64,000 bases of DNA from Levilinea sp. GTDB lineage: Bacteria > Chloroflexota > Anaerolineae > Anaerolineales > Anaerolineaceae. Of this stretch, positions 1 to 9,379 are shown in pieces. Each line of letters opens with the position of its first letter. Positions within the stretch are counted from its first letter, which is position 1. The position numbers and the translations under genes were made by a program. Under the pieces are notes generated by a model. The model was not told the origin of the DNA. It saw only the letters and a program-made list of their open reading frames with translations, and did no database searches. Location: positions 34,283 through 98,282 of the forward strand of contig JARKPO010000019.1 in assembly GCA_029975215.1 (NCBI GenBank), given 5' to 3'.

Positions 1-56
1 GGAAAGTAGGTCACGAAAGTTTGCGAAATCCGCGCGATCAAAGCATTCAATTCCAG

Positions 57-815
57 CTAGCCTTGTGCCACACCCATCACATTCCAGGTTTCTTCAGAGG
101 GCGTCCCTTGCAGATCGCCAAAAGGCACAAGAGCCTTCAACGAAAGCCCGGCCTGACTGCAAAACAAGCTCAGTTCCTGGGGGAAAAAGTAACGCATTTG
201 GTGAGATTCTTCGGTTTCGTCTACCAAACGATCCTCTTGCAGAGTCCACAGGTGATAATCAACCCGCGCCAGGTGGTGAAACGTGTCCAGGCTGCCGTGC
301 GCAGCCCGTAAAATCTTCCCCCGCGTTGTCTGGATCTGCTTTAAACGGTCGCTGGGTCGCGTGTACAACACCGCCGGACCGTACCACACATCAAAAATGA
401 ACACACCGCCCGGCCGAAGGTGTTCCCGCACCGTTTGCAGAGCTGCAGTCACGTCCGCGTTGGTATATTGATATCCCAAAACAGCAAACATCATCACCAC
501 CACGTCAAACGTCTTTCCCAATCTGAGCGTACGAATATCTTCAAGGATAAACTCTACCTTCTCTAAACCGCTGCGCTTTTTGTTAGCCACCTCCAGCATC
601 TCCGCTGAAACATCCACCCCCGTCACGCTGTAGCCGCGGCGGTCAAGAATAAACGCATGGCTTCCCGTGCCACAGCCGAGATCCAGAAACGTCTTCACGG
701 GCGGGACGGCATATTGCTTGGCCAGAGTCTCAATCCAATTGCATTCCTGTTCATAGTTCTTATCGTGATACAAGGCATCATAAAGATCCGCATAACTGTG
801 GCCAAAGACGCTCAT
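57..815 (-). CDS. Class I SAM-dependent methyltransferase
   Basis: A 252-residue Rossmann-type methyltransferase. Motif I is visible as DLGCGTGSHAF (about residues 45-55), followed by an acidic residue in GVDVSAEM at the end of the second strand, as expected for binding S-adenosylmethionine. It is the last gene of a leftward polysaccharide operon, and its ATG overlaps the stop of the upstream aminotransferase by 4 nt (ATGA), so the two are probably translationally coupled. The neighbours suggest it methylates an amino-sugar or nucleotide-sugar intermediate, but the substrate cannot be read from the sequence. The family call is secure; the role is inferred. Confidence 0.85.
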   Translation of the reverse strand: MSVFGHSYADLYDALYHDKNYEQECNWIETLAKQYAVPPVKTFLDLGCGTGSHAFILDRRGYSVTGVDVSAEMLEVANKKRSGLEKVEFILEDIRTLRLGKTFDVVVMMFAVLGYQYTNADVTAALQTVREHLRPGGVFIFDVWYGPAVLYTRPSDRLKQIQTTRGKILRAAHGSLDTFHHLARVDYHLWTLQEDRLVDETEESHQMRYFFPQELSLFCSQAGLSLKALVPFGDLQGTPSEETWNVMGVAQG

Positions 816-1918
816 TTCAAAATCCTCTCCAATTTCTCACAAACCGATTCCACCTGTTCTGCGGTCAAGGTTAATCCCGAAGGCAAATAAAACCCTCGCC
901 GCGCAATCCGCTCCGTCACAGGATAGGACTCACCGACGAATAACCCCATCTGATGAAACACAGGTTGTTCATGCATGCCCAAGAAGAAGGGGCGGGTTTC
1001 AATTCCCTCCGTGCGTAAACGTTCTGCCGCTTGGGCCGCATCAATCCCCAACGCTTCTGCAAGCACCACCCCATACATCCAGTACACATTTTTCGCCCAG
1101 GGCTTCTCCACAGGAAGCTGCAGCCCGTCCAGACGAGAAAGGCGTGCTGTGTACGCTTCCGCCATCCAGCGTTTACGTGCCACATGCTCTTCAATCCGGC
1201 TCAATTGTGCCACGCCAATCGCAGCCTGAATATTGGTCATGCGGTAATTGTGGCCCAACCGTGTATGAAAAAAGCGCCGTTCTTTCTGAAATGCCAAATT
1301 CCTCTCTTCGCGCAAACGCGCCGCCAGCCGTGCATCGCTGGTCAAAACCATCCCACCCTCTCCCGTAGTGATGATTTTATTCGCATAGAAACTGAAACAG
1401 CTTAAATTGCCCATTCCCCCGCATTTACGGCCCTTATATTCAGCACCGTGGACCTCCGCGGCATCCTCAATAATCACCAGGCCATGCCGCTCTGCCAGCT
1501 CCAAAAGCGGATCCATATCCACTGGGTGGCCGTAAATATGTACCGGCATGATCGCCTTCGTCTTTGGGCCTATTTTGGCTTTCACCTGCTCCACATCCAT
1601 ACACCAGGTCAGCGGGTCACAATCCACCAACACAGGTGTAGCCCCCGCCTCCACAACAGCTAAAACGCAGGAGATAATGGTGAAGCTGGGCAAAATGACT
1701 TCATCTCCCGGCGCCAGATCCAAAACACGCAGTGCCGCCTCCAACGCCACTGTGCCGTTGCACACCGCCACCCCGTATTGCATGCCGCAATAACTTGCCC
1801 ATTCGGCTTCGAACTGCTCAATGAACTGCCCCGCCGATGAAATCCAGCCGGTTTTCAAGCAAGAAAGCACAAACTCAATCTCTTTTTCATCCACCCACGG
1901 TTCGCTGACGGGGATCAT
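812..1918 (-). CDS. DegT/DnrJ/EryC1/StrS family PLP-dependent sugar aminotransferase
   Basis: A 368-residue protein with typical family length. It would transfer an amino group to a keto nucleotide sugar using pyridoxal phosphate. The PLP lysine is K181 in the segment FYANKIITTGEGG, and the preceding IIEDAAEVHGAEYKG segment is the conserved cofactor-binding stretch. It overlaps the upstream cupin stop and the downstream methyltransferase start by 4 nt each, giving a tight three-gene unit (cupin, aminotransferase, methyltransferase). This is a common arrangement for making a modified amino sugar for an extracellular polysaccharide. The exact sugar is unknown. Confidence 0.92.
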   Translation of the reverse strand: MIPVSEPWVDEKEIEFVLSCLKTGWISSAGQFIEQFEAEWASYCGMQYGVAVCNGTVALEAALRVLDLAPGDEVILPSFTIISCVLAVVEAGATPVLVDCDPLTWCMDVEQVKAKIGPKTKAIMPVHIYGHPVDMDPLLELAERHGLVIIEDAAEVHGAEYKGRKCGGMGNLSCFSFYANKIITTGEGGMVLTSDARLAARLREERNLAFQKERRFFHTRLGHNYRMTNIQAAIGVAQLSRIEEHVARKRWMAEAYTARLSRLDGLQLPVEKPWAKNVYWMYGVVLAEALGIDAAQAAERLRTEGIETRPFFLGMHEQPVFHQMGLFVGESYPVTERIARRGFYLPSGLTLTAEQVESVCEKLERILK

Positions 1919-2337
1919 TCAAAACGCTCCTTCTCCACCAGGCCAGTATATGGCCCTTGTTTGATTTCCAAAAAAATGGTATCCTCCAGCATGGTAAACC
2001 CGTGCCCACCGCTGACCAACACAATAATATCGCCTTGTTCCAGGGTTACATCGGTAAGCGGCTGCCGTTGGATCCCGAATAAATGAGCAATACATCTCCC
2101 CCGCCGGACAATCAGCGTTTCAGATGTCCCGACCAAATGGCGTTCGATCGGTTTATGATCATGCGCAGCGATGTGGCCTCCGGCCGGGTACACCACACAC
2201 CCCGCTTGCTGATAAAAGAAATCAGGGGTGATGAACGTCGTCCGATCCGGAAGAAACGTGGTGCGGATCACCAGAGCGATGATCTGCTCACCATCCTTAA
2301 ACCATTCAATGTCAGGGGTAGAAATCCGGTCATCCAA
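1915..2337 (-). CDS. Cupin-fold protein, probably sugar-related
   Basis: A 140-residue protein with a small beta-rich cupin-like layout: a GGHIAAHDHKPIERH segment supplying possible metal-binding His/Glu residues, then a second strand block with GDIIVLVSGGHGF. It resembles small cupins that sit in O-antigen and exopolysaccharide loci next to DegT aminotransferases. The start is the ATG preceded by a GGAGAGG ribosome-binding site. It lies 15 nt after the O-antigen-ligase gene and overlaps the aminotransferase by 4 nt. Whether it acts as an isomerase, an epimerase or a binding protein cannot be told from the sequence. Confidence 0.7.
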   Translation of the reverse strand: MDDRISTPDIEWFKDGEQIIALVIRTTFLPDRTTFITPDFFYQQAGCVVYPAGGHIAAHDHKPIERHLVGTSETLIVRRGRCIAHLFGIQRQPLTDVTLEQGDIIVLVSGGHGFTMLEDTIFLEIKQGPYTGLVEKERFE

Positions 2338-2352
2338 AGTACACCTCTCCTC

Positions 2353-4632
2353 TCACTTCCCACGCTCCCAGGCCTGCACCTGAACCGCGCGCTCAGCCCA
2401 TGTTGGCCCCAGCCCCGGCACACTCACCTGCGGAACCAAATCGCGGATCAAACCCGGGCGGCGGAACATGAGGGGTGCGTACACCAGCTTGCCCATCGAA
2501 CCCGGCCCGTTAGCCCCCCACACCTGCGCCTTGTCCAGGGTTTGCCGCCCCATACGTGCCGCTTCGGACTGGTCGCCCAGGGCCGCCCGAACCTCAGCCC
2601 GCAGCCAATCCAACTCCAGCCGGTCTAAATCTGTGGGGATGAACACCAGCCCCGCCTGCTGCACCACGCGGTCTGCATCCTGCGCACGCCCCGCGTCCAA
2701 ATACCGCCGCGCCAGCTGCAAATATGGGCCCACCACCCCGCTCCCCTGAGCGGTCTCGGCCTCCAAAACCGCCAGCTCCGGCTCAGATGCGCTTTGAGCA
2801 GCCTGCCAATCCGCCAGGGTCCGCAAAGCCGTCTCCCCCGCCGCGGCCCACCCCTCTCCCTCCGCGTAGCGCGGCTCCAACCGCAGCACCTCCGCAAAGG
2901 CCTGGCCGGCTTGATCCCCTTTGCCTTGCCCGGCCAGCACCAGGCCGTAATTCCACCAAAACAGCGGACTTCTCGGCGCGTAACGCACCGCCAGCGCCCA
3001 TTCCGCCTCGGCTTCATTTTGCTGACCAACCGCAGCGTAGAGCGCCCCCAGGTTGGCGTGGTACACCGACCAGGCCGGGTCCATGTCCGTGGCCAGCTGC
3101 CAGTAACCCAATGCGCGCTGCAAAGCCCCCGCCTCCCCCTCCGCTGCCAGCACAGCCTGGGTCATACCTGCGTCCGCGTACAGCACAGAAAGATGAGGAT
3201 CGCGTTCCAGCGCCGCCGTAAACTGCGCCTCGGCCTGCCGCCAATCGCCCACATTCGCCGCCGCCACCCCCTGCTGCATGGGGGCCAGCAGCCACAGGTT
3301 CACCCCCGCCAGCAGGCTCAGCACCCATCCCAGCCCAAGGCCCACTCCCCAGCGCGTCCGGCGCACAATCCCTTCATTTACAGGGCAACTGCCTGCCGCC
3401 GTGCCCAATACCCAGGCGGCCACCCACGCACTGGTGGGAATGGTGTGATGGACGCTATCCACCAGGCCGTGCACCAAAAAAGCCGCCAGCGCCCCCAGGC
3501 CGCCCAAAATCGCCGCCCGCTCAAACCCCTGAGCGCTGCGCAGCCCGCGCCACAGCCAGCGCACCAATGCCGCCAGCATCCATAAAAAAGCCCCCAGCCC
3601 CAAAAGGCCGCTGCCGCTGAGCACATCTAAAAACATGCTGTGCGCGTACACAAACAGCGTCTCGGGCGGGATGGAAGCATTGGCCAGATAAAAGTAAATG
3701 AAAGTGTACGGCCCGCTGCCCACCAACGGCGAACGCAGAAAAGCCTCCCAAGCGGGCGCCCACAGGTACTGCCGCGAGGTAAACAGCGGAGAATGCGTCG
3801 GGTGCAGAGTCTGCCGATACAGCACCCACGCCACCCCTGCCAGCAGCACCGCACCCAGAATCCCCAGCATCACCAGCATCCCTCGCCGCTGCCGCAGCCA
3901 TTTCCACGCCCTTGCCAAATCCGCGGCCCGGTCTCGCACCACCAACAGCCCCAGAGTTCCCAGGCCTGCCGCCGTTCCCAGCCAGCCCCCTCGCGACGAG
4001 GTCAGGAAAATCAGGGCCAGCGCCGACAGGCTCCACAACCCCAAAATGACCCTGCCGCCCCAGGAGCGGGTCATCACCAACCGCACCAGGGCAGTCATCA
4101 GCAGAACGTTGAGGATCACCCCAAAGAAGTTGGGCAGCGGCAGCCGGTAAGTCACCGTGGGGATCCACGAACCGCTGGACGCAACCCACTGCGTGTACCA
4201 GGTGCCAGCCTCGATCCACGCAAACAGCATGGGCAGCGCGCCCACAATCAGCAGGGCCTTGCTCATCAATTCCGCGCCCCAACCGCGCCGCGTCAAATCC
4301 GCCGCCAGCCAGAACCAGAACAGTGCAACCGCCGCCAGCCACACTTCCACCGCCGAGCGCCGCGGGTCCACTGAGAAACCCACGCTGAGCACCAGCGTGC
4401 CCAGAAATACCAGTGCCGCCGTGCGCACCGGAACCCGCCCATATTGGCCCGCCCCCAGCCAAAACGCACAAATCATCGCCAGCAGCCCCGCCGTCACCAT
4501 CAGCACTTCGTACATCACCAGGCCGTTGTGTGTGCTGGCGAACATCACCAGGTAGCTGCCTGCCAGGATCAGCACGGCCTCGCGCGCCAGATAACCCCAC
4601 CGAACCACTGTGCCGGAGAAATTGGCTTTCAT
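2353..4632 (-). CDS. O-antigen ligase-like membrane protein with C-terminal TPR region
   Basis: A 759-residue protein. The first ~430 residues form about ten or more hydrophobic helices with a Wzy_C/O-antigen-ligase core, including SSRGGWLG after a polar loop. The remainder is soluble and built of TPR-like helical repeats (for example the A-W-x-V-Y-H-A-N-L-G-A-L-Y type repeat). Such proteins polymerise or ligate polysaccharide chains at the cell surface. The ATG overlaps the stop of the paralogue upstream by 4 nt. The upstream gene has the same architecture, so this is a tandem duplicate pair. Substrate unknown. Confidence 0.82.
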   Translation of the reverse strand: MKANFSGTVVRWGYLAREAVLILAGSYLVMFASTHNGLVMYEVLMVTAGLLAMICAFWLGAGQYGRVPVRTAALVFLGTLVLSVGFSVDPRRSAVEVWLAAVALFWFWLAADLTRRGWGAELMSKALLIVGALPMLFAWIEAGTWYTQWVASSGSWIPTVTYRLPLPNFFGVILNVLLMTALVRLVMTRSWGGRVILGLWSLSALALIFLTSSRGGWLGTAAGLGTLGLLVVRDRAADLARAWKWLRQRRGMLVMLGILGAVLLAGVAWVLYRQTLHPTHSPLFTSRQYLWAPAWEAFLRSPLVGSGPYTFIYFYLANASIPPETLFVYAHSMFLDVLSGSGLLGLGAFLWMLAALVRWLWRGLRSAQGFERAAILGGLGALAAFLVHGLVDSVHHTIPTSAWVAAWVLGTAAGSCPVNEGIVRRTRWGVGLGLGWVLSLLAGVNLWLLAPMQQGVAAANVGDWRQAEAQFTAALERDPHLSVLYADAGMTQAVLAAEGEAGALQRALGYWQLATDMDPAWSVYHANLGALYAAVGQQNEAEAEWALAVRYAPRSPLFWWNYGLVLAGQGKGDQAGQAFAEVLRLEPRYAEGEGWAAAGETALRTLADWQAAQSASEPELAVLEAETAQGSGVVGPYLQLARRYLDAGRAQDADRVVQQAGLVFIPTDLDRLELDWLRAEVRAALGDQSEAARMGRQTLDKAQVWGANGPGSMGKLVYAPLMFRRPGLIRDLVPQVSVPGLGPTWAERAVQVQAWERGK

Positions 4633-6998
4633 GGCATTTCCTCGCAGGCCGGCATCGGCGGAAATTCATCCAGGGTGAACCCCTGCGTGCTGGCCTGCAG
4701 CCCCGTCCAAACATGGATAGCTTCCGCGCACTTACCTTGTTTCTGATACAGGTCAAACAAAGCATTCACCACCGCGAACTGTCCCACATCCGCGTTCAGG
4801 CGTGCGTATCCCGGCACCAGTTCAATATCCAAACCGCGCCGAAAATACAGCCAGTTCGAATAGGTCTGCGCAAAGAAGCCGGTGCGCAGATTTCCACGGG
4901 TCATCTCAGCCAAAACTTTCTCCGCCGCGGTCACAAAAGCCGCCTCATCCCCCTCCAACTGCGCCACCCTGGCCCGTCCTGTCCAATGCGCCAGACCGTC
5001 CTCCCCAATCCACTCGCTTTGCTGCAAACGCAGGTGCGCCGTAGGCCAATCGCTTCCCTCAGCGGCTTCAACCGCCTCCAGCCAGTATCCCGAAGGCTGT
5101 GGCAGATCCGAATTGGCCGCCAGCCAATCACGGATCACTTTCTGACGCAGCGCGGTCTGCTGCCAAAATGGGTGTCCGCTCCAATCGCGTGCCCGATCCA
5201 GGGCATCCCAATACGCCCGCTGTGCCAGGTCTGGGGATTCATCCCGTTCCAGAAAAACTCCGTGAATCAGGGCATAACTTGGTTCGCGCGGAGCAATCCT
5301 GCGGGCCTGTTCTATCGCCTCATAAGCTTGCGAGCGAATGCCGATGTGCCAATCCACCACAGCCAGGTCCGCCCACAGCCAGGACGGGCTGTCGTTCAAA
5401 TCTAAACTGCGGTCCAGATAAAAACGCGCCTCAATCAGCGGCCCTACATCTGCCTGTTCCTGCCCCCACACTTCCGCCCAGGCCAGACCCGCCTGGGTAG
5501 AATAATAAGGAAAATTGGGGTCTCGCTTAGCGCTCTGGCTCATGTATTCCGCTGCCTGCTGCCACCTGCTCTGTCGGGCCGCGTCCAGACCGCGCAGCAA
5601 TGGTGCATATCCGTACAAGCCGTAAGCCAACTGCACAATCAGCACCCCCAGAGGGATGAAAGCCGTCGCCATTGGCAGTGCCCAGCGGGTTCGCATCTCG
5701 CGTGAGGAAGCCCCCGCCAGCCCCATCATCAAAATCATGGGGATCATCACTGCCGGCCAATGGGTGAAGTCATCCACCAGGTTAGCCACCACCCACCCCA
5801 CCACAGCCGCTGCTATCGCCCGCACCCAGGGGCGTTCCATCTCGCCGCAGTGCAGGTACGCCCGCCACAGCCAGCGCAGAATGGCTGCGCCCAGGCCCAA
5901 CACCGCCACCAACCCTACCAGGCCCATCTCCGCGGCGGCCTGAATAAACAGGTTATGCGCGTGCGTCGCCCAATAATTTGGCGGGATGGAAGCATCCGTC
6001 TTCAGATACGCCAGCCCAAACTGCCCCGGGCCGACCCCTGTCCACACATCCGAAAACCACATCTTCAGCGCGTTCATCCATATCGCACTGCGCGAACCCA
6101 ACACGCCGGAACCGTGCGTGGGGTGCGAGGCAAATTGCTGGTAAAAGATCCAGGCCGTCGCCCCCAAACCCGTCAATCCCAGCGCCCCCCCCAGACCTGC
6201 CAGCCACGGCATACGCATCGCCATTTGACGCAAGGACCGGAAAACCTTCTTCTCCCAGCCCCACAGCAGTCCCAAAGACGCCGCCCACGCCCCGAAGCCC
6301 AGCCAGCCCCCCCGCGAGGAGGAAAACGGCAGCGTCAGCGCAAACATCACCAGCCAGGCTGCCATCAGCACCCTCACGGTGCGGCGCTGCGAGGTAAAAA
6401 AGGCCACTGCAGCCAGCGGCGCACACAGGTTGGCAAACGCCATATAGGCGTTGGAATGTCCCAGAATAGAAACCAGACGGTAGGGAAACGGCGGCTGAGT
6501 CCCCCAACCCACCTGACCCCACCATACCTGATAGCGTGCAAAAGTCTCCAGAGCGGCCAACCCCACCACCACCCCGCTCACCGTCAGCAGAGCTGCCACC
6601 ACTGCTCCGCGGTCCAGGCCCACATCAAAAGCGTCTGTGAATAAATAAAACATCAACATATAAGCCAACAACCAGCTCACCCGCCCCATCCCCTGACGAG
6701 GATCCGGCGTCACAATCCACAGCCCAATCACCGCCAATCCCCCCACCAGCAGCGGCCAATCCATCCCCAAACGCGGCAGGCTGGCACGGTGTGTCAGACT
6801 GCGCCACAGCACATACCCCACCCCCACCACCGCAGTGAACACCGTCCCTGCCACCTGCACCCCCCAGGCTGCCCGCCACACCATGCCTCCCGCCAAAACT
6901 GTCAGGCTCAGACCGATCAGCGCCAGGGTGAAGGATCCCCACCAAATTTTGGAGTAGGTTGAGCGGTTGGCGGCCAACGGCTGGGTTGGGATTTCCAT
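4629..6998 (-). CDS. O-antigen ligase-like membrane protein with C-terminal TPR region (paralogue)
   Basis: A 789-residue protein. Helices run from about residue 20 to 460, again with an SSRGGWLG loop motif, followed by a soluble TPR-like region ending in a short Cys-containing tail. I chose the ATG at 6998 because GAGG lies 5 nt before it. A longer reading from a GTG at 7031 has no ribosome-binding site and would overlap the SD. It is the first gene of the leftward polysaccharide operon, which continues through the paralogue, cupin, aminotransferase and methyltransferase. A TATAAT box reading leftward at 7063-7058 is a possible promoter. Likely role: polymerising or attaching a surface glycan. 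Confidence 0.82.
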   Translation of the reverse strand: MEIPTQPLAANRSTYSKIWWGSFTLALIGLSLTVLAGGMVWRAAWGVQVAGTVFTAVVGVGYVLWRSLTHRASLPRLGMDWPLLVGGLAVIGLWIVTPDPRQGMGRVSWLLAYMLMFYLFTDAFDVGLDRGAVVAALLTVSGVVVGLAALETFARYQVWWGQVGWGTQPPFPYRLVSILGHSNAYMAFANLCAPLAAVAFFTSQRRTVRVLMAAWLVMFALTLPFSSSRGGWLGFGAWAASLGLLWGWEKKVFRSLRQMAMRMPWLAGLGGALGLTGLGATAWIFYQQFASHPTHGSGVLGSRSAIWMNALKMWFSDVWTGVGPGQFGLAYLKTDASIPPNYWATHAHNLFIQAAAEMGLVGLVAVLGLGAAILRWLWRAYLHCGEMERPWVRAIAAAVVGWVVANLVDDFTHWPAVMIPMILMMGLAGASSREMRTRWALPMATAFIPLGVLIVQLAYGLYGYAPLLRGLDAARQSRWQQAAEYMSQSAKRDPNFPYYSTQAGLAWAEVWGQEQADVGPLIEARFYLDRSLDLNDSPSWLWADLAVVDWHIGIRSQAYEAIEQARRIAPREPSYALIHGVFLERDESPDLAQRAYWDALDRARDWSGHPFWQQTALRQKVIRDWLAANSDLPQPSGYWLEAVEAAEGSDWPTAHLRLQQSEWIGEDGLAHWTGRARVAQLEGDEAAFVTAAEKVLAEMTRGNLRTGFFAQTYSNWLYFRRGLDIELVPGYARLNADVGQFAVVNALFDLYQKQGKCAEAIHVWTGLQASTQGFTLDEFPPMPACEEMP

Positions 6999-7065
6999 CA
7001 TCACCTCGAAACTTGTGGAACATGGGACCACCCTGTGGGCGGATGGCTACTTAAGCAATTATATA

Positions 7066-7090
7066 GTAAACCCATTCATCGCCGGTTTAC
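7066..7090. promoter_or_regulatory. Inverted repeat between divergent polysaccharide operons
   Basis: GTAAACC (7066-7072) and GGTTTAC (7084-7090) form a perfect 7-bp inverted repeat with an 11-nt spacer. It lies directly behind the leftward TATAAT box (7063-7058) and upstream of the rightward TATAAT (7147-7152). Its geometry fits a dimeric operator controlling one or both divergent operons. No regulator gene lies next to it, so the assignment is speculative. Confidence 0.35.
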
Positions 7091-7207
7091 AAAACCGTAA
7101 TACCTGAACTTGCCTTCAGCACAAAGTTGACCTGTGAAAAGTGGGCTATAATCGAAGCAAGCTGCCGCTCCGGCGGACAAATTCCATGAAGAAGGATAAT
7201 CTCTGCG

Positions 7208-9379
7208 ATGAAGCAGTTGCTCCAATACCTCCGCGACGGCAAAACCGTTGTCACCGATGTCCCCGCCCCCTCTGTCCGCCCTGGCACAGCCCTGGTGCGC
7301 ACGGCTACCTCCCTGGTTTCGGCGGGCACCGAACGTATGCTGGTTGAATTTGCCGAAAAGAGTCTGCTGGGCAAAGCCCGTTCCCGCCCCGATCTGGTGC
7401 GTCAGGTACTGGATAAGGCCCGCCGCGAAGGCCTGCTCTCCACCCTCGAAGCTGCCTTCAACCGCCTGGATCAACCCATGCCCCTCGGCTATTCCTCTGC
7501 CGGAACCATCGCTGCAGTGGGACGCGGATTGGAAGGCTTTCAGGTCGGCGACCGTGTGGCCTGCGCGGGGGGCGGTTTTGCTGTTCACGCCGAATGGGTC
7601 GTCGTCCCACAAAACCTCATGGCGCGCCTGCCCGATTCCGTGGATTTTGAATCAGCCTCCTTCACCACCCTGGCCGCCATCGCCCTGCACGGCTTTCGCC
7701 TGGCCCAACCTCAGGTTGGCGACCGCGTGGCTGTCATCGGCATGGGCCTTCTCGGCCTGCTCGCCGCTGGAATCGCTCGTGCAGCGGGCTGCCACGTCTT
7801 TGGCGTCGATCTGGCCCCCGACCGCTTGGCCCTGGCCCGCAAAATGGGCTTCACCGCCGTTGCCCGCCCTCAGGCCGAAGCTGCCGCCCAAACCTTTACC
7901 CACGGGCGCGGTTTTGATCACGTTCTTATCTGCGCCGATACCGCCTCCAACGACCCCATCACCCTGGCAGGAGCCATTGCCCGCGACCGCGGAAACGTCA
8001 TCGCCGTCGGCGCGGTGGGGCTGGGCATGCCGCGTAAAGTCTATTATGAAAAAGAACTCCATTTCCAGGTCTCCCGCTCCTATGGTCCCGGCCGTTACGA
8101 CCCGGTCTATGAAGAAGCTGGCCGCGATTATCCCATCGGCTTTGTTCGCTGGACCGAAGGCCGCAATCTGGAATCGGTGGTGGATCTATTGGCTTCTGGC
8201 GCGCTGGATGTTCGCCCCCTCATCACCCACCGTTTCCCCATCCTGCAGGCCGCCGATGCCTATGAACTAATCACCGGCAAAACCAAGCAGCCCTTCCTGG
8301 GCGTGCTGCTCACTTACCCGCAGGATGCCGAAGCCGCGCCCCTGCGCCGCATTGCCCTGCCCAGCCGCACTTCTAGCCCTGCGGCTTCCCCCCTGCCGGG
8401 GATCGGCGTGCTCGGCTCCGGCAATTACGCCGCAGCCGTCTTCCTCCCCACAATCCAAAAAGCAGGCGGAGTGCGTCCGGTGGGGATTGCCTCTGGCAGT
8501 GGCCTGACCGCCCGCCACGCCGCCGAAAAATTCGGTTATGCCTTTGCGGCCTCATCCGAAGACGAGTTGTTTGACCACCCCGACATTCAGATTCTGGCCG
8601 TACTCACCCGTCACAATCACCACGCTCGTCAGGTGCTGCGCGCGCTGAAAGCGGGCAAGCACGTCTTCTGCGAAAAACCCCTGGCCCTCCACGCCGCCGA
8701 GTTGGAGGAGATCGCCGACGCCCTGCGCGTCCCCAATGCTCCCATGCTGTCTCTGGGCTTCAACCGCCGTTTTGCCCCCCTGGCCCAACAAATGCGCGCC
8801 TTTTTGCCGCCAGATGAGCCGCGCGTGGTGCACTACCGCGTTAACGCCGGTTTCCTCCCCTCCACCCACTGGCTGCACGACCCCGCCGTGGGCGGCGGAC
8901 GCATCATTGGCGAAGGCTGTCACTTCTTTGATTTCCTTACCTTCCTCATTGGTCAATCCCCCAACGAGGTGTGGGCGCAAAGCCTGCCCGATGACGGCCG
9001 ATACCATCAAGACAACGCCGTCATTCACTTGCGCTACCCCGACGGCTCTCTGGGAACCATTGAATACCTGGCCAATGGGGATAAGAGTTTCCCCAAAGAG
9101 CGCGTGGAGATCTTCTCCGCTGGGGCGGTGGCTGTGCTGGATGATTTCCGCTCCCTTGAGCTGGTGCGCGATGGCCGCCGTCAGATGATCCGCTCCCGTC
9201 TGCGTCAGGACAAGGGCCACCTGGCCGGGTGGCAAACCTTCCTCAGCGCGGTGAAGATTGACGGTCAGCCGCCCATCCCCTACCCGCAGATTTGGGGCAC
9301 CGCCCTGGCCACCTTTGCCGCGGTAGAATCACTGTCCACCGGCCGTCCTGTGGCCTTACCAGTAATCCAGGAAGAATGA
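7208..9379 (+). CDS. Bi-domain oxidoreductase: zinc-type alcohol dehydrogenase-like domain fused to Gfo/Idh/MocA domain
   Basis: A 723-residue fusion. Residues ~1-380 are a medium-chain dehydrogenase-like domain with a Rossmann segment VAVIGMGLLGLLAAGIARAAG. Residues ~400-715 are a Gfo/Idh/MocA oxidoreductase with GVLGSGNYA and the diagnostic EKPLA motif. This bi-domain enzyme is repeatedly found beside heparinase-II/III-like genes in polysaccharide loci, as here, where the next gene starts in the stop codon (ATGA). It presumably oxidises a sugar or sugar acid using NAD(P). A TATAAT lies at 7147-7152, but the possible -35 TTGACC sits only 14 nt before it, so the promoter is uncertain. The substrate is not known. 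Confidence 0.88.
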   Translation: MKQLLQYLRDGKTVVTDVPAPSVRPGTALVRTATSLVSAGTERMLVEFAEKSLLGKARSRPDLVRQVLDKARREGLLSTLEAAFNRLDQPMPLGYSSAGTIAAVGRGLEGFQVGDRVACAGGGFAVHAEWVVVPQNLMARLPDSVDFESASFTTLAAIALHGFRLAQPQVGDRVAVIGMGLLGLLAAGIARAAGCHVFGVDLAPDRLALARKMGFTAVARPQAEAAAQTFTHGRGFDHVLICADTASNDPITLAGAIARDRGNVIAVGAVGLGMPRKVYYEKELHFQVSRSYGPGRYDPVYEEAGRDYPIGFVRWTEGRNLESVVDLLASGALDVRPLITHRFPILQAADAYELITGKTKQPFLGVLLTYPQDAEAAPLRRIALPSRTSSPAASPLPGIGVLGSGNYAAAVFLPTIQKAGGVRPVGIASGSGLTARHAAEKFGYAFAASSEDELFDHPDIQILAVLTRHNHHARQVLRALKAGKHVFCEKPLALHAAELEEIADALRVPNAPMLSLGFNRRFAPLAQQMRAFLPPDEPRVVHYRVNAGFLPSTHWLHDPAVGGGRIIGEGCHFFDFLTFLIGQSPNEVWAQSLPDDGRYHQDNAVIHLRYPDGSLGTIEYLANGDKSFPKERVEIFSAGAVAVLDDFRSLELVRDGRRQMIRSRLRQDKGHLAGWQTFLSAVKIDGQPPIPYPQIWGTALATFAAVESLSTGRPVALPVIQEE

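Noticed and set aside
3521..4765. Long open frame (414 codons) on the minus strand overlapping the first O-antigen-ligase-like gene
   Set aside because: It is in another frame of a GC-rich gene, has low-complexity Gly/Ala/Arg-rich sequence, and no ribosome-binding site or known domain.
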